DNA from: Candidatus Pseudobacter hemicellulosilyticus
Lineage (GTDB): Bacteria > Bacteroidota > Bacteroidia > Chitinophagales > Chitinophagaceae
Length of the DNA stretch: 64,000 nt
Assembly (NCBI GenBank): GCA_029202545.1
Contig: CP119311.1
Span: forward strand, 6,138,001-6,202,000
Direction of reading: 5' to 3'
The notes under the pieces are model-generated. The model searched no databases and had not been told where the DNA came from. It saw only the letters and a list, made by a program, of their open reading frames with translations. Positions 52,726 to 61,549 of the stretch are shown here, piece by piece (position 1 is the first letter of the stretch; each line of letters opens with the position of its first letter). A program made the position numbers and the translations under genes.

Positions 52726-53477
52726 AGCCAATGTTTCAGAATGTTGTATGAAAAAAATCCATTTTTCCGGACCGCTGCCGAACGCTGGTGCAGAGGAACC
52801 AACATATCGGCAGGGCCAGAAAATTAATTGCACCCAGATTTTGGGATCAACTCAACCCATACTTCCTGCCAGTAAACCACGGATAACAGGAAATACCGGG
52901 AACGAGCCAGTCGCTAACCAAAGCCATGATCTTCCTGCCGGGAGTACCCGATCGGTCCAAATAAAAGATTAAAAATCTTGTAAGATCTGAAACCAACCTC
53001 CTGCCTGTCAGGGATCAAAAAAAGCCTGGTACGATTAAATCTGTTTATGAACGGTGCCCTCATTGGGTGGGTATATCGGTCAATTTGATGTAGAGGGGAT
53101 CAACCGATAGGATGCACTATAAATTTCCACACTTTTTGTATACCATTTTATCAAATTGTAAACAAGTTGGTCGCAAAGGGCCCTAAAAACAAAAACTTAA
53201 CATTGGGGTAAGAGATTCTATTTATACACCCCTATAGACAATCAGCTATGCTTCCACGATGTTACAAAATGGTACCAGTAACTTAATGAAAATTTCATCG
53301 GTTTTGGTAAGGCTGCAACCGGGATAAGCAACATAAATTCTTCCCACATCTATAGCAAACATATTTCTCTAACCCAGGGATGGCGCCCACTACCCTTTTC
53401 AATTATCCCCATCCTGTGATTAAGTTAATTTGCCCTACCTATTCTTACCTTTTATGTTTGCAGCCGCTTTACCTGCA
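52726..53477. other. Gene-free region between MauE and the riboswitch
   Basis: About 750 bases with no gene-like frame and no strong repeat. The left end should carry the promoter of the MauE-HTH pair, and the right end that of the riboswitch transcript. Confidence 0.5.
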
Positions 53478-53653
53478 TTTTACCGGTTTTCGTATGCCAG
53501 TATACTGGCGCGGAATTAATTGGGGAACCATGTGCAAATCATGGACTGTAGCGCAACTGTAAGTTTCGATGCTTCGCTGTATAGAATCATGAGCAATAGA
53601 TCAGTGAAACAGTCAGCCAGCATCCAAACAAGTCAGAATACCTGCCGGCAAAA
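53478..53653 (+). promoter_or_regulatory. Cobalamin riboswitch (orphan)
   Basis: The core matches the adenosylcobalamin/cobalamin aptamer: GGGGAACCATGTGCAAATC, ACTGTAGCGCAACTGTAA, then the B12-box form GTCAGAATACCTGCC at 53631-53645. The outer P1 stem can form between TTTTACCGG (53478-53486) and CCGGCAAAA (53645-53653) with one mismatch. A perfect 7-bp hairpin (53718-53736) follows and may be the expression platform. The next gene on the strand, 262 bases on, is an acyl-CoA thioesterase, not a usual B12 target such as a TonB receptor or a B12-independent isozyme. Confidence 0.9.
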
Positions 53654-53717
53654 TTGTGCTGATACCTTCGCCTTAAAGGTTAATGCATGTCGTAAATAGC
53701 TTTTCTGCTGTAAAACA

Positions 53718-53736
53718 CCAGGCTTTCGTAGCCTGG
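53718..53736 (+). promoter_or_regulatory. Hairpin downstream of the riboswitch
   Basis: CCAGGCT, loop TTCGT, AGCCTGG: perfect 7-bp stem. It is followed by GCGTAACC and not a U-tract, so it is not a normal terminator. It may sequester a downstream site as part of the riboswitch. Nothing else is seen in 53654-53915. Confidence 0.5.
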
Positions 53737-53915
53737 GCGTAACCTCAGCCAAAGCTTTTCTTACTGCACATTTTCCTTCACGGCGTAATACCAGCAATAA
53801 AAAAAGTTAGGCCAGAGAAGCAATACAACGCTTTTCCATCTTCATTTTTTTCATCGGCAATCCCGGCTCAAGAACCCGTGCACAAGAACCGGAATTATCT
53901 AAAACAAACGTCCTT

Positions 53916-54299
53916 ATGTTAGACTTGCAACGCGCCAAAGAATCAGAAACAAGGATCTTCAAAGCAGTTTTCCCGAGTACCACTAATCATTATGATACCC
54001 TGTTTGGTGGCACCGCCATGCAACTCATGGACGAAGTCGCTTTTATCGCCGCCACCCGATATGCCCGCAAACGCATGGTGACCGTTTCTTCCGATAAGAT
54101 AGATTTTACCAAGCCTATACCAGCCGGAACAATTGTAGAGCTTATTGCTACCGTAGTTCGCGTAGGCAATACCAGCATGCAGGTTTCTGTGGAGATCTTT
54201 ATCGAGGAGATGTATTCTTTTATCCGGGAGAAGGCTATCTCCGGCAGCTTTACCCTGGTAGCCGTAGATGAACACAAGAAACCGGTCTCTATACTGTAA
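53916..54299 (+). CDS. Hotdog-fold acyl-CoA thioesterase
   Basis: A 127-residue protein of the YciA/BACH type that hydrolyses acyl-CoA thioesters. Seen: TRIFKAVFPSTTNHYDTLFGGTAMQLMDEVAF with the catalytic-site Asn/Asp region, then VSSDKIDFTKPIPAG and VELIATVVRVGNTSM. Length fits a single hotdog domain that works as an oligomer. Placed 262 bases after a cobalamin riboswitch on the same strand; if the transcript continues, vitamin B12 would control it, which would be unusual. A hairpin lies 35 bases behind the stop. Confidence 0.9.
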   Translation: MLDLQRAKESETRIFKAVFPSTTNHYDTLFGGTAMQLMDEVAFIAATRYARKRMVTVSSDKIDFTKPIPAGTIVELIATVVRVGNTSMQVSVEIFIEEMYSFIREKAISGSFTLVAVDEHKKPVSIL

Positions 54300-54334
54300 G
54301 GAAGCAGATTCCGCAGTTTCTAACCCATATAACC

Positions 54335-54363
54335 GCAGACCTTTGATTCATACAAAGGTCTGC
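54335..54363. terminator. Strong hairpin behind the thioesterase gene
   Basis: GCAGACCTTTG, loop ATTCATA, CAAAGGTCTGC: perfect 11-bp stem. The U-tract is poor on both strands. It may end transcription from both sides. The rest of 54300-54627 shows nothing but two copies of GCATAGGTTCGTC (54537 and 54602). Confidence 0.6.
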
Positions 54364-54627
54364 GCAATTAATACTGTTATTGAAGGGAAGATTTAAAGCA
54401 TGCGCATAACCAGGCTACCCCGATTGCACTATCTCGCATAGCAATTCTATTGGTGCTTTTTAAAGCAAAGCCAACAGTCATACCCTTAGCAAAGAATTCG
54501 GATAAAAAATAAAAAGAGAGAAAGCTTGTACCTCAATGGCATAGGTTCGTCTTGACCGAAGTTGTGCAAAAACATATCATGGACAGATTTTGCACCGCAA
54601 CCGCATAGGTTCGTCCCAAACCTTGTA

Positions 54628-55608
54628 TTATAAATACCATCTTTCACCTGGCTGCAAGGCCAGGTAAACCTGGGCACCGATGCCCACCTCAACGGTATTG
54701 GTTCGTACCAAAACCCGGGTATCCTGAAGGGCTACAGTCAGCTCATAATAGCTGCCGTAAAACCGGATTCCCAGCACCTGACCTGCCATGGCCAGGAAGT
54801 TATCGGATTGCAATCGAAAATCTTCCGGCCGAAGAAATAAGCGCTTAAAACCATCTGCAGGAGCGGCGCCGAATGCCTCAGCCAAAGCCGGAGGCAGCAA
54901 ATTATAGGCGCCAAAGAGTCCTGCTACATACTCATCCACTGGCTGGCGATAAATAGCTTCAGGCGTCCCCTGCTGGACCAATCTCCCCTGCCGCATCACC
55001 AGGATGGTCTGCGCCCAGGGCAGCGTATCCATGGGATCGTGCGAGATCATGGTGCAGGTGATCTTCAGCTGCTCGCCAATATCATGGATCACCTGTTTCA
55101 GGAGCTGTTTGTGGATCAGGTCGGTATTGGAGAAAGGTTCGTCCAACAATAATAAAGAGGGCGAGCCTATCAGCAATCGTGCGATGGCTATCCGCTGGCG
55201 CTCGCCGCCGGAAAGCTGGTTGGTACGGCGTTTCAGCAGGTGATCGATCTGGCAGACGCGGTACAGGGTGGCGGCCTGTTCATCGGTAACCAGGTTGGCG
55301 TATTCCAGCGCCTGCTCTACCCGGAGGTGCTGCGGCAACTCAAACAATTGGGAGAGATAAGCGATCTTCGGATGGCCAGGGATGAGTTTGTCGTTGGGAC
55401 CAAGAACCGCTTTCCCTTCAAACAGCACCGAGCCCTGATCGGTCTGTATCAGGCCTGCCACTATCTTGAGTAAAGTGGTTTTACCCGATCCTGTGTCCCC
55501 TGCAATTGCCATTTGTTCAAAAGGCTGCTGGTTAAAATGAATATCCTCCAGGGAAAATCCTCTGTCATCTTTTTTGTAAAGGCCGGATACACGGAGCAGG
55601 TCCATCAT
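54628..55608 (-). CDS. ABC transporter ATP-binding protein with TOBE domain
   Basis: A 326-residue ATPase. Walker A GDTGSGKTTLLK near residue 40, Q-loop AYLSQLF, signature LSGGERQRIAIARLL, Walker B LLLLDEPFSN, H-loop ISHDPMDTL, then a C-terminal TOBE-like domain (FKRLFLRPEDFRL ... QVYLALQPGERWYL). This layout is that of import ATPases for iron, sulfate, molybdate or polyamines. No permease or binding protein is encoded nearby. Two ATGs are adjacent (55608, 55605); the upstream in-frame extension lacks family residues. The transported substrate is unknown. Confidence 0.88.
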   Translation of the reverse strand: MMDLLRVSGLYKKDDRGFSLEDIHFNQQPFEQMAIAGDTGSGKTTLLKIVAGLIQTDQGSVLFEGKAVLGPNDKLIPGHPKIAYLSQLFELPQHLRVEQALEYANLVTDEQAATLYRVCQIDHLLKRRTNQLSGGERQRIAIARLLIGSPSLLLLDEPFSNTDLIHKQLLKQVIHDIGEQLKITCTMISHDPMDTLPWAQTILVMRQGRLVQQGTPEAIYRQPVDEYVAGLFGAYNLLPPALAEAFGAAPADGFKRLFLRPEDFRLQSDNFLAMAGQVLGIRFYGSYYELTVALQDTRVLVRTNTVEVGIGAQVYLALQPGERWYL

Positions 55609-56223
55609 GCTATAGCGCCATTTTTTGGTGAAAGTCGGCCAAAAATAGCAAGTTACCGGCATTTAACGGCCTTTGATTGCTCCTCGCCCTGCAATGATTA
55701 CAACCTATAAGACAGGCAGGACCTTTGACAAACAAAGCCGGCGCTGCATAAAGACCTCAGGACAATCCCACCAGCAACTACACTTTAGCCTTATACGCCC
55801 TCTCCATCCGCTACCCATTCAGTCTAAAGCATGGCAGGTGTCTGCAGCTGGGAACAGCGGTCAGGGTACCAGCTGCCAGTCCATCCAGTCCAAAGCATTG
55901 CAGTCGTCTTCAGCGCCAGTCTCGCCAGTTATTTATGCAGCAGAACAGCCGCAAGACTACTTACAAAAGAAGAGGGCTCAGGAGGGAAAAGTAATCATCC
56001 TCCTCCTCAAACCCTCACCCGGCATCACTCTCCCGCCGCCAACCTCCAACATCAATGGCCCACCACCACCCCGGCCAATCCTTTTTTCATATGTTATATA
56101 AAAAAATATATCTAACTGCCTGTTTTTTCCGTTAAGTGTGCAATAACTTTACGGTAATATAAATCCGAACCCTAAAGAACTTATCCAAGTATTCTATTAT
56201 TAAAAACCCTAAAAATCCATGTG
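55609..56223. other. Gene-free region with a weak 66-bp duplication
   Basis: About 600 bases between divergently read genes. CATTCAGTCTAAAGCATGGCA (55816) and CATCCAGTCCAAAGCATTGC (55882) mark a diverged 66-base tandem copy. No gene, RNA or strong hairpin is supported. Confidence 0.45.
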
Positions 56224-57129
56224 ATGAGCACTGTTCTGACGGTGACAGCATTCTGGGTGCTGCTCACCAGTTCAATGAACAATGACCCCGATCCTAAAAA
56301 GCCCCTGGCAGCTGCCGAGCTGCAAAAGAACATTCAAGGCAAATGGCTGTTTCGAGGTCTTTCCCTGGAAGGAATGTCCGCTCCCAGCGCGGTCAGTTCT
56401 ACTATTCACCATTCCTTCACGCCGCTCGCCAATCGTTTCCATCTCCAGCTGAACGGAACTATTGTAGACGCTGGCCTCCCCACCCGGGAAGCTAAAAGCG
56501 GAACCGGTTTTATTGAATTCCTGAGCGACAGCACCTACATGATCTATGACGCAGGCGGACGATTCATTACCGGCAGTTTCCACGCGGAAACAGGAGATTC
56601 CATTTCGCTCAATTGCTTCGGGTCGCTCAGCAGTATTAACATGGCAGACGGAAACCTGCAGGTCAGGATCTGTCACTCCGGTAAGCTGCCCCCCGTACTG
56701 GTCTCCGGTACCAAAGAAGCTCCCCTCCCCGAAGAAGAACGCACAGCCATCCTCTGCCGCAACTGGTACCTCAGTACCGAAGGCAACGGCGATGATGTGC
56801 TGGGTGAATCGCTGTACATGACTGAAAAAGGACGGCTCCAGACTTTCTTCCAGGATAGTATTGCCTGCGCCTTCACCCCCTCAGGTACTTTCCTGATGCA
56901 ACGCTTCGAGAAAGGCGTGCTGAAAAGCGCTGGCATCGCCAACTGGAAATGGCATCCCACAGAACCCAATCGCTTTATTTATTATCGGTACGATAAACCC
57001 ATCGATGATAACCGTTCCGCCCGGCTTAAAGAGCTGAATCCGGTGCTGCTGAAAATGCAGGAACTGGTGGATGAGAACGAGGACGGCATGGATGAAGAAT
57101 GGAACTGGGTGCTTCGCCCGGCCCGATGA
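56224..57129 (+). CDS. Two-domain lipocalin-like exported protein
   Basis: A 301-residue protein that starts MSTVLTVTAFWVLLTSSMNN; a GTG just upstream is also in frame. After the signal-like segment come two related domains, each beginning with a lipocalin-like GKW or NW (LQKNIQGKWLFRGLS near residue 35; ILCRNWYLSTEGNG near 180). The first holds FIEFLSDSTYMIYDAGG, the second GRLQTFFQDSIACAFTPSG and WKWHPTEPNRFIYYR. The end, EEWNWVLRPAR, stops at 57129, but another frame continues with a similar ending (see the tail entry). No function known; relatives in Bacteroidota bind small hydrophobic molecules or are of unknown role. Confidence 0.65.
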   Translation: MSTVLTVTAFWVLLTSSMNNDPDPKKPLAAAELQKNIQGKWLFRGLSLEGMSAPSAVSSTIHHSFTPLANRFHLQLNGTIVDAGLPTREAKSGTGFIEFLSDSTYMIYDAGGRFITGSFHAETGDSISLNCFGSLSSINMADGNLQVRICHSGKLPPVLVSGTKEAPLPEEERTAILCRNWYLSTEGNGDDVLGESLYMTEKGRLQTFFQDSIACAFTPSGTFLMQRFEKGVLKSAGIANWKWHPTEPNRFIYYRYDKPIDDNRSARLKELNPVLLKMQELVDENEDGMDEEWNWVLRPAR

Positions 57130-57232
57130 GGACGATGAGTATTTCCAGATCCGCGAAAACTCCGATACCCAGCTGAAGCTTTCTGAGTTTGACGACGAAG
57201 AGGTCAAATGGACCCTGAAGCCCGCCAGATAA
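57122..57232 (+). pseudogene. Displaced C-terminal tail of the lipocalin-like protein
   Basis: In the +1 frame relative to the gene above, PDEDDEYFQIRENSDTQLKL and SEFDDEEVKWTLKPAR run to TAA at 57230-57232. The end WTLKPAR resembles the ending WVLRPAR of the upstream frame, so the original protein probably had 35 more residues and lost them by a one-base change near 57122. Confidence 0.5.
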
Positions 57233-57252
57233 TAATATTGGTTTATCCCTCA

Positions 57253-57296
57253 AAAGAGGCACCTCATCTCTAAAAGAGACGCCTCTTTCTTTTTTT
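57253..57296 (+). terminator. Terminator after the lipocalin-like gene
   Basis: AAAGAGGC (57253-57260) pairs with GCCTCTTT (57281-57288), with an inner TCTCT/AGAGA hairpin, followed by CTTTTTTT. Confidence 0.85.
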
Positions 57297-57347
57297 AGCT
57301 ACCCGGATACCGGCCAGGTTGTACTTTTGCCGGCAAATCCCTCCCAT

Positions 57348-58442
57348 ATGGCGCTTATCAAGGACATCTACTCCGAAACCTTTTACCGGCAGTTTGCTGA
57401 TGCCGCTGCCGCCGCCATCCCCGGCTTCAACAAAAAGCAGTTTGTACAAAAAGCGCTGTCCAACGGCTTTAAAGACATGGAATGGAAACATAGGATGAAA
57501 CATACCACCCGCATACTTTATCTCTTTCTTTCACCCGATTTCGGCAAAGCTGTTCAGCAGATAGAAGCACTGATCACACAGCTCCGCAAGAAAGGGGAAG
57601 CAGGACTGGCCTATATTTTTTTCGCTGACTATATTGAGACCTATGGCCTGGACCACCTGGACGCCTCTATTGAAGCACTTGAGTTTGTGACCCAGTTCAT
57701 CAGCTGCGAATTTGCCGTTCGCCCCTTCCTGCTTAAGTACCCCAGGCCCATGCTGAAGCAAATGCTGAAATGGTCCAAACACCGTAGTGAGCATGTGCGG
57801 CGACTGGCATCTGAAGGCTCCCGCCCACGCCTGCCCTGGGCCATGGCCATCCCCTATCTCAAACAGGATCCCACACCTGTTTTGCCCATCCTGGAAAACC
57901 TGAAAAATGATCCATCGGAATATGTTCGCAGGAGCGTGGCCAATAACCTCAATGATATTGCCAAAGACCATCCCGATACGGTGATCCGCATCGCTGCAGC
58001 GTGGAAAGGCAAAAGCAAGGAAACAGATGCTGTTATTAAACATGGTAGTCGCACCCTGTTGAAGCAGGGCCATACCGCCATCCTGCAGCACTATGGCCTG
58101 GATGCCAGCGCCATTGCCATCAGTGAATTCCTGATCCATACACCGTCCGTGCAGATTGGACAACACCTGGAATTTTCCGTTACTGTGGCTAATAAAGGCA
58201 AGGCTCCCCAAACGGTCCGACTGGAATACGCAGTCTATTATTGCAAAGCCAATGGCAGTCTCTCCAAAAAAGTGTTCAAGATCAGTGAACGGGATTATGC
58301 CCCTAAAGAAAAGAACCTGGTCAGTCGCAGGCAATCCTTCAAACTCATCACCACCCGCACCTTCTATGCCGGCCAACACCAGGTGGCCATTATTGTCAAT
58401 GGACAGGAGAAAATCAAACAGGCTTTCCAGCTCACGCATTAA
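57348..58442 (+). CDS. AlkD/AlkC-like DNA alkylation repair protein with an Ig-like tail
   Basis: A 364-residue cytoplasmic protein. The first ~265 residues are HEAT-like helical repeats (VRRLASEGSRPRLPWAMAIP, DPSEYVRRSVANNLNDIAKD), as in DNA glycosylases that remove alkylated bases. The last ~95 residues (IGQHLEFSVTVANKGKAPQT ... FYAGQHQVAIIVNGQE) form an Ig-like beta domain, a known addition in Bacteroidota members. TACTTTTG at 57322 fits a -7 box, and ATG 57348 (MALIKDIYS) is the better start than an upstream codon. Family role known, substrate lesion inferred. Confidence 0.85.
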   Translation: MALIKDIYSETFYRQFADAAAAAIPGFNKKQFVQKALSNGFKDMEWKHRMKHTTRILYLFLSPDFGKAVQQIEALITQLRKKGEAGLAYIFFADYIETYGLDHLDASIEALEFVTQFISCEFAVRPFLLKYPRPMLKQMLKWSKHRSEHVRRLASEGSRPRLPWAMAIPYLKQDPTPVLPILENLKNDPSEYVRRSVANNLNDIAKDHPDTVIRIAAAWKGKSKETDAVIKHGSRTLLKQGHTAILQHYGLDASAIAISEFLIHTPSVQIGQHLEFSVTVANKGKAPQTVRLEYAVYYCKANGSLSKKVFKISERDYAPKEKNLVSRRQSFKLITTRTFYAGQHQVAIIVNGQEKIKQAFQLTH

Positions 58443-58604
58443 GCATTTCATTAAATCCTCATTAAACATTCCTTAACGCGTCATTAAAATCACGCAGATC
58501 CGGTTAGAATAGTATTAGAATGGCCGCTACTGCCGGACCATTGCCGGTAAGAGCCGCTACCTTTGCAGGGCTTATCCATTTCCCATACTTATAAAGTTAG
58601 CAGC

Positions 58605-59684
58605 ATGGACCAATTCTGGGCATATAGACTATTCAACAATACGGTAAAAGACTGGACAATAGCCATCGGCATCATCGTGGTATCCATGCTGGTACTGCGA
58701 CTGCTGCGTACGCTGATCACCAAAAAGCTCAGTTCGCTGACGGCTAAAACAAAGACCACCATTGATGATTTTATCATTAGCATCGTGCAGTCCTGCATTA
58801 TGCCCATCCTGTACATTGTGGCCGTCTATATGGGATTGCAATACCTGGAATTCCCGGAAAAAGTGCGCAAAATTGAAAGAGCGGTATTGATGGTGGTCAG
58901 CACCTATTTTGTACTGCGCATTATTACCCGCTTCATGGGCTACTTTGTAAAAGAAGTGATCCTGAAGAAAGAAGAGAATAGCCTCCGGGAGAAGCAATCC
59001 AAAAGCATCCTGATCATTGTACAGATAGTGGTCTGGATAGCAGGCATCATTTTCCTGATGGATAATATGGGCTATGATATTACAGCCCTGGTGGCAGGTC
59101 TTGGCATTGGTGGTATTGCCATTGCACTGGCAGCCCAGACTATATTGGGTGATCTGTTCAGCTATGTGGTGATCTTCTTTGATAAACCCTTCGAGATCGG
59201 CGACTTCGTTATCCTCGATGATAAACTGGGGTCTATAGAATCCATAGGTATCAAGACCACACGCATCCGCACCCTGAGCGGCGAGCAGCTTGTGATATCC
59301 AATACAGACCTGACCAATTCCCGGGTCCATAACTACAAGCGAATGCAACACAGGCGGATCGTTTTTGCCTTTAACGTGTTTTACAATACGCCTGTCGCCA
59401 AACTCCGGCAGATACCGGATATGATCAAAGAAACGATCAATGCGCTGGAAGGCACCAGGTTCGACCGGGCACATTTTCAATCCTTCGGTGATGCCGGCTA
59501 CCGCTTTGAGATCGTTTATCATGTGCTGTCGCCCGATTATAATATCTACATGGACAAACAGCAGCATATCAATTTTGCTATCTGCGAGATCCTGGAAAGC
59601 ACCCAGGTGGAATTTGCCTTCACCACCCAGCGGATCACCCGTCCTTCAGAAAACCCTTATAGTGTAGAGACATCCTCTAACTAA
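58605..59684 (+). CDS. MscS-family mechanosensitive channel
   Basis: A 359-residue inner-membrane protein with about four helices before the pore helix, more than the three of classic MscS. The pore region is seen as ALVAGLGIGGIAIALAAQTI, followed by FDKPFEIGDFVILDDKLGSI and TTRIRTLSGEQLVISN of the beta domain. Such channels let solutes out under hypo-osmotic shock. The start ATG 58605 is preferred over an upstream in-frame codon. TACCTTTG at 58558 fits a -7 box. Alone in its transcript as far as seen. Confidence 0.93.
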   Translation: MDQFWAYRLFNNTVKDWTIAIGIIVVSMLVLRLLRTLITKKLSSLTAKTKTTIDDFIISIVQSCIMPILYIVAVYMGLQYLEFPEKVRKIERAVLMVVSTYFVLRIITRFMGYFVKEVILKKEENSLREKQSKSILIIVQIVVWIAGIIFLMDNMGYDITALVAGLGIGGIAIALAAQTILGDLFSYVVIFFDKPFEIGDFVILDDKLGSIESIGIKTTRIRTLSGEQLVISNTDLTNSRVHNYKRMQHRRIVFAFNVFYNTPVAKLRQIPDMIKETINALEGTRFDRAHFQSFGDAGYRFEIVYHVLSPDYNIYMDKQQHINFAICEILESTQVEFAFTTQRITRPSENPYSVETSSN

Positions 59685-59738
59685 GCGGGAAAATTGCCGG
59701 GCATTTTGTAATTTTCATGATACCCTTTTAAACGCTGC

Positions 59739-60515
59739 ATGAAAATTACCATTACCCATATTGATACGGCCTGCGTCCTGCTGGACATCAACGGCTACAA
59801 GATCCTGACCGATCCTACCCTGGACGCTCCCGGCCAGCTATACCACCACGGCTTTGGCGGCATCTCCCGCAAAACGGATACGCCGGCTGCTGTAGACCTC
59901 AGTAATATTGACCTGGTCCTGCTGAGCCATCACCAGCACAAGGATAATTTTGATAAGAAGGGACGAACCTTTACACAGACCGTTAAAACGGTACTCAGTA
60001 CGCCGAATGCCGCCAGGGCCATTCCGGGTATCATCGGGTTGGACAACTGGCAGACCTACACCATCCAGACCGACAAGGTCCCCGGCCTGGCCATCACCGC
60101 CACGCCGGCGCAGCACCGCCCTTCCTGGATACCGGAATTTGTATCGGGCAAAGTGATCGGGTTCATTATTGAGTTTGCCGGACAGGATAAAGGTGTGATC
60201 TATATTTCCGGTGATACTGTTTATTTTAGCGGTATAGAAGAAGTGGCCCGTCGCTACAAAATTGATACCGGTATTTTCCATGTAGGTTGTGTGGAGTTCC
60301 GCTACCTCACCGGCTTTGGTCATTATACTATGGACGGCAAAGAGCTGATCCGGTCAGTAAAGCTGCTGCAGCCCAATAAAGTAATTCCCATTCATACACG
60401 CGGCTGGACACATTTTAAGGAGAAGGAAAGCAGTTTGAAGGAGACGCTGCTGGCGGATGAAGCAACGCGGGAGAAAACCGTTTTCCTGGCGCCAGGAAAA
60501 GAAGAGGTCATTTAA
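59739..60515 (+). CDS. MBL-fold metal-dependent hydrolase (UlaG-like)
   Basis: A 258-residue protein starting MKITITHIDTACVLLDINGY, the strand pair of the metallo-beta-lactamase fold. LLSHHQHKDN is the HxHxD metal motif, with Asn where a second His is usual. GVIYISGDTVY carries the conserved Asp and PIHTRGWTHF the last His. The substitution may alter the metal site. Substrate unknown; relatives hydrolyse lactones or phosphate esters. Confidence 0.85.
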   Translation: MKITITHIDTACVLLDINGYKILTDPTLDAPGQLYHHGFGGISRKTDTPAAVDLSNIDLVLLSHHQHKDNFDKKGRTFTQTVKTVLSTPNAARAIPGIIGLDNWQTYTIQTDKVPGLAITATPAQHRPSWIPEFVSGKVIGFIIEFAGQDKGVIYISGDTVYFSGIEEVARRYKIDTGIFHVGCVEFRYLTGFGHYTMDGKELIRSVKLLQPNKVIPIHTRGWTHFKEKESSLKETLLADEATREKTVFLAPGKEEVI

Positions 60516-60528
60516 GCACTGTAATCTG

Positions 60529-61143
60529 TCAGACCTTGGAAAAGCCAGTATCAAAATGTTGGGGGATAAAATAACCTTTCACACAGTTTGGATTCCTTAT
60601 ACAGAGCTGGATATGGTCTTTTTCTCTGAATCCTGCATCAGGATATAATTCATTGCCTTCCCAGAAAACCCCTCTTACAGAATCGAAGGGCTGCATTCTT
60701 GCCTGTTTCCTGCAATGATGAAGTGCTTGTACCACAGCACAATCGAGCTCACGCAGCAGCAGATCAGTGCTATTGCTGCTTTTCTTGTTGACAGGCAGCT
60801 CCTGACCCAAAGAAGCATAGGTTGTTGCCAGCAATCTGTGCGTTTTTTTAAGTATATCCAAATTCTGGTAGTCGAGCAGATCGAGGCAAAATCCCAGGTT
60901 AAGAACAGCACCCAATACCGCCGGCGATTTAATAGGATTACCTCTACCTGGCTCCTGGCTAAGGAAGGTGGCAAATTCCAACGCTCTTGACGGGCTGTTA
61001 TCCCAGAAATACACCCCATGCCCTAACCAATCGTATTTATTTACGCTATCGCGGAGGGAGGCTCTTCCCGACAATACATCGGGAACAATAGACGCATCAC
61101 ATCCATGAAAGGCAAGGATCAAGCCTGTTCTTGTCGAATACAT
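60529..61143 (-). CDS. Putative ADP-ribosyltransferase-fold toxin
   Basis: A 204-residue protein. FHGCD (His13), NKYDWLGHGVYFW (Tyr45), SRALEFA and, near the C-terminus, REKDHIQLC (Glu174) fit the H-Y-E triad of PARP/diphtheria-type ADP-ribosyltransferases. I recall similar sequences with LGHGxYFWE in other bacteria that have no assigned function. Its start lies inside the end of a 57-residue gene (25-base overlap), a layout typical of toxin-antitoxin pairs. It faces the MBL gene, whose stop is 13 bases from its own. Family and toxicity are inferred. Confidence 0.65.
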   Translation of the reverse strand: MYSTRTGLILAFHGCDASIVPDVLSGRASLRDSVNKYDWLGHGVYFWDNSPSRALEFATFLSQEPGRGNPIKSPAVLGAVLNLGFCLDLLDYQNLDILKKTHRLLATTYASLGQELPVNKKSSNSTDLLLRELDCAVVQALHHCRKQARMQPFDSVRGVFWEGNELYPDAGFREKDHIQLCIRNPNCVKGYFIPQHFDTGFSKV

Positions 61144-61292
61144 AAGTGCCTGTAAGGTTTTCGCAAATTCCCTTTAGGAGTAATGATCCCGACATCGATC
61201 AAAAACTTCCGGGAAGCTTTCTTGTTGTTAGAAAGCTTTGCGGTTAATTTTTTTATTTCCGTGTTAAATTGTTTGATCTCGAGTTCTGTCAT
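61119..61292 (-). CDS. Putative small antitoxin
   Basis: A 57-residue protein not found by length-limited gene calling. Reading from ATG 61292: MTELEIKQFNTEIKKLTAKL, then a Lys-rich SNNKKASRKFLIDVGIITPK and GNLRKPYRHL. The pattern of an N-terminal helix and a KFLxxxGI motif, then a Gly and PYR ending, recalls short antitoxin-like proteins paired with toxins in other bacteria. Its stop (TGA, 61119-61121) is inside the toxin's coding sequence, so the toxin is probably translated by coupling. Confidence 0.6.
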   Translation of the reverse strand: MTELEIKQFNTEIKKLTAKLSNNKKASRKFLIDVGIITPKGNLRKPYRHLCIRQEQA

Positions 61293-61513
61293 ATTTCAAA
61301 AGTAAAAACAACGCCTCCAAAGGCATTCACTGTATAGAACTCATTCATAAAATATTGATCCTAAGCAAGTTTCGACAAAAACATGCAAAATATCCCGGTG
61401 TTTTTCCCAGATCAGCATGTTGTTTCACCCGCCCACGCCTGCATTTAAGCCAAACCACAAACCTATCCTGTCCCCGCCCCCTCGTTAACCGCTGGTTAAC
61501 GACCCAAAATCCC

Positions 61514-61545
61514 CTTTTAACTGAATATATATTCAGCTAACTTTG
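61514..61545 (+). promoter_or_regulatory. tetR promoter with embedded operator
   Basis: TTTT (61515-61518), 19 bases, then TAACTTTG (61538-61545), close to the Bacteroidota consensus TTTG-N19-TAnnTTTG. The perfect 16-bp palindrome CTGAATATATATTCAG (61521-61536) lies exactly between the two boxes. A TetR dimer there would block its own promoter. Confidence 0.7.
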
Positions 61546-61549
61546 TTCC

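Noticed and set aside
53380..53562. A 60-codon frame over the riboswitch
   Set aside because: It runs into the cobalamin aptamer core, whose RNA conservation explains the sequence.
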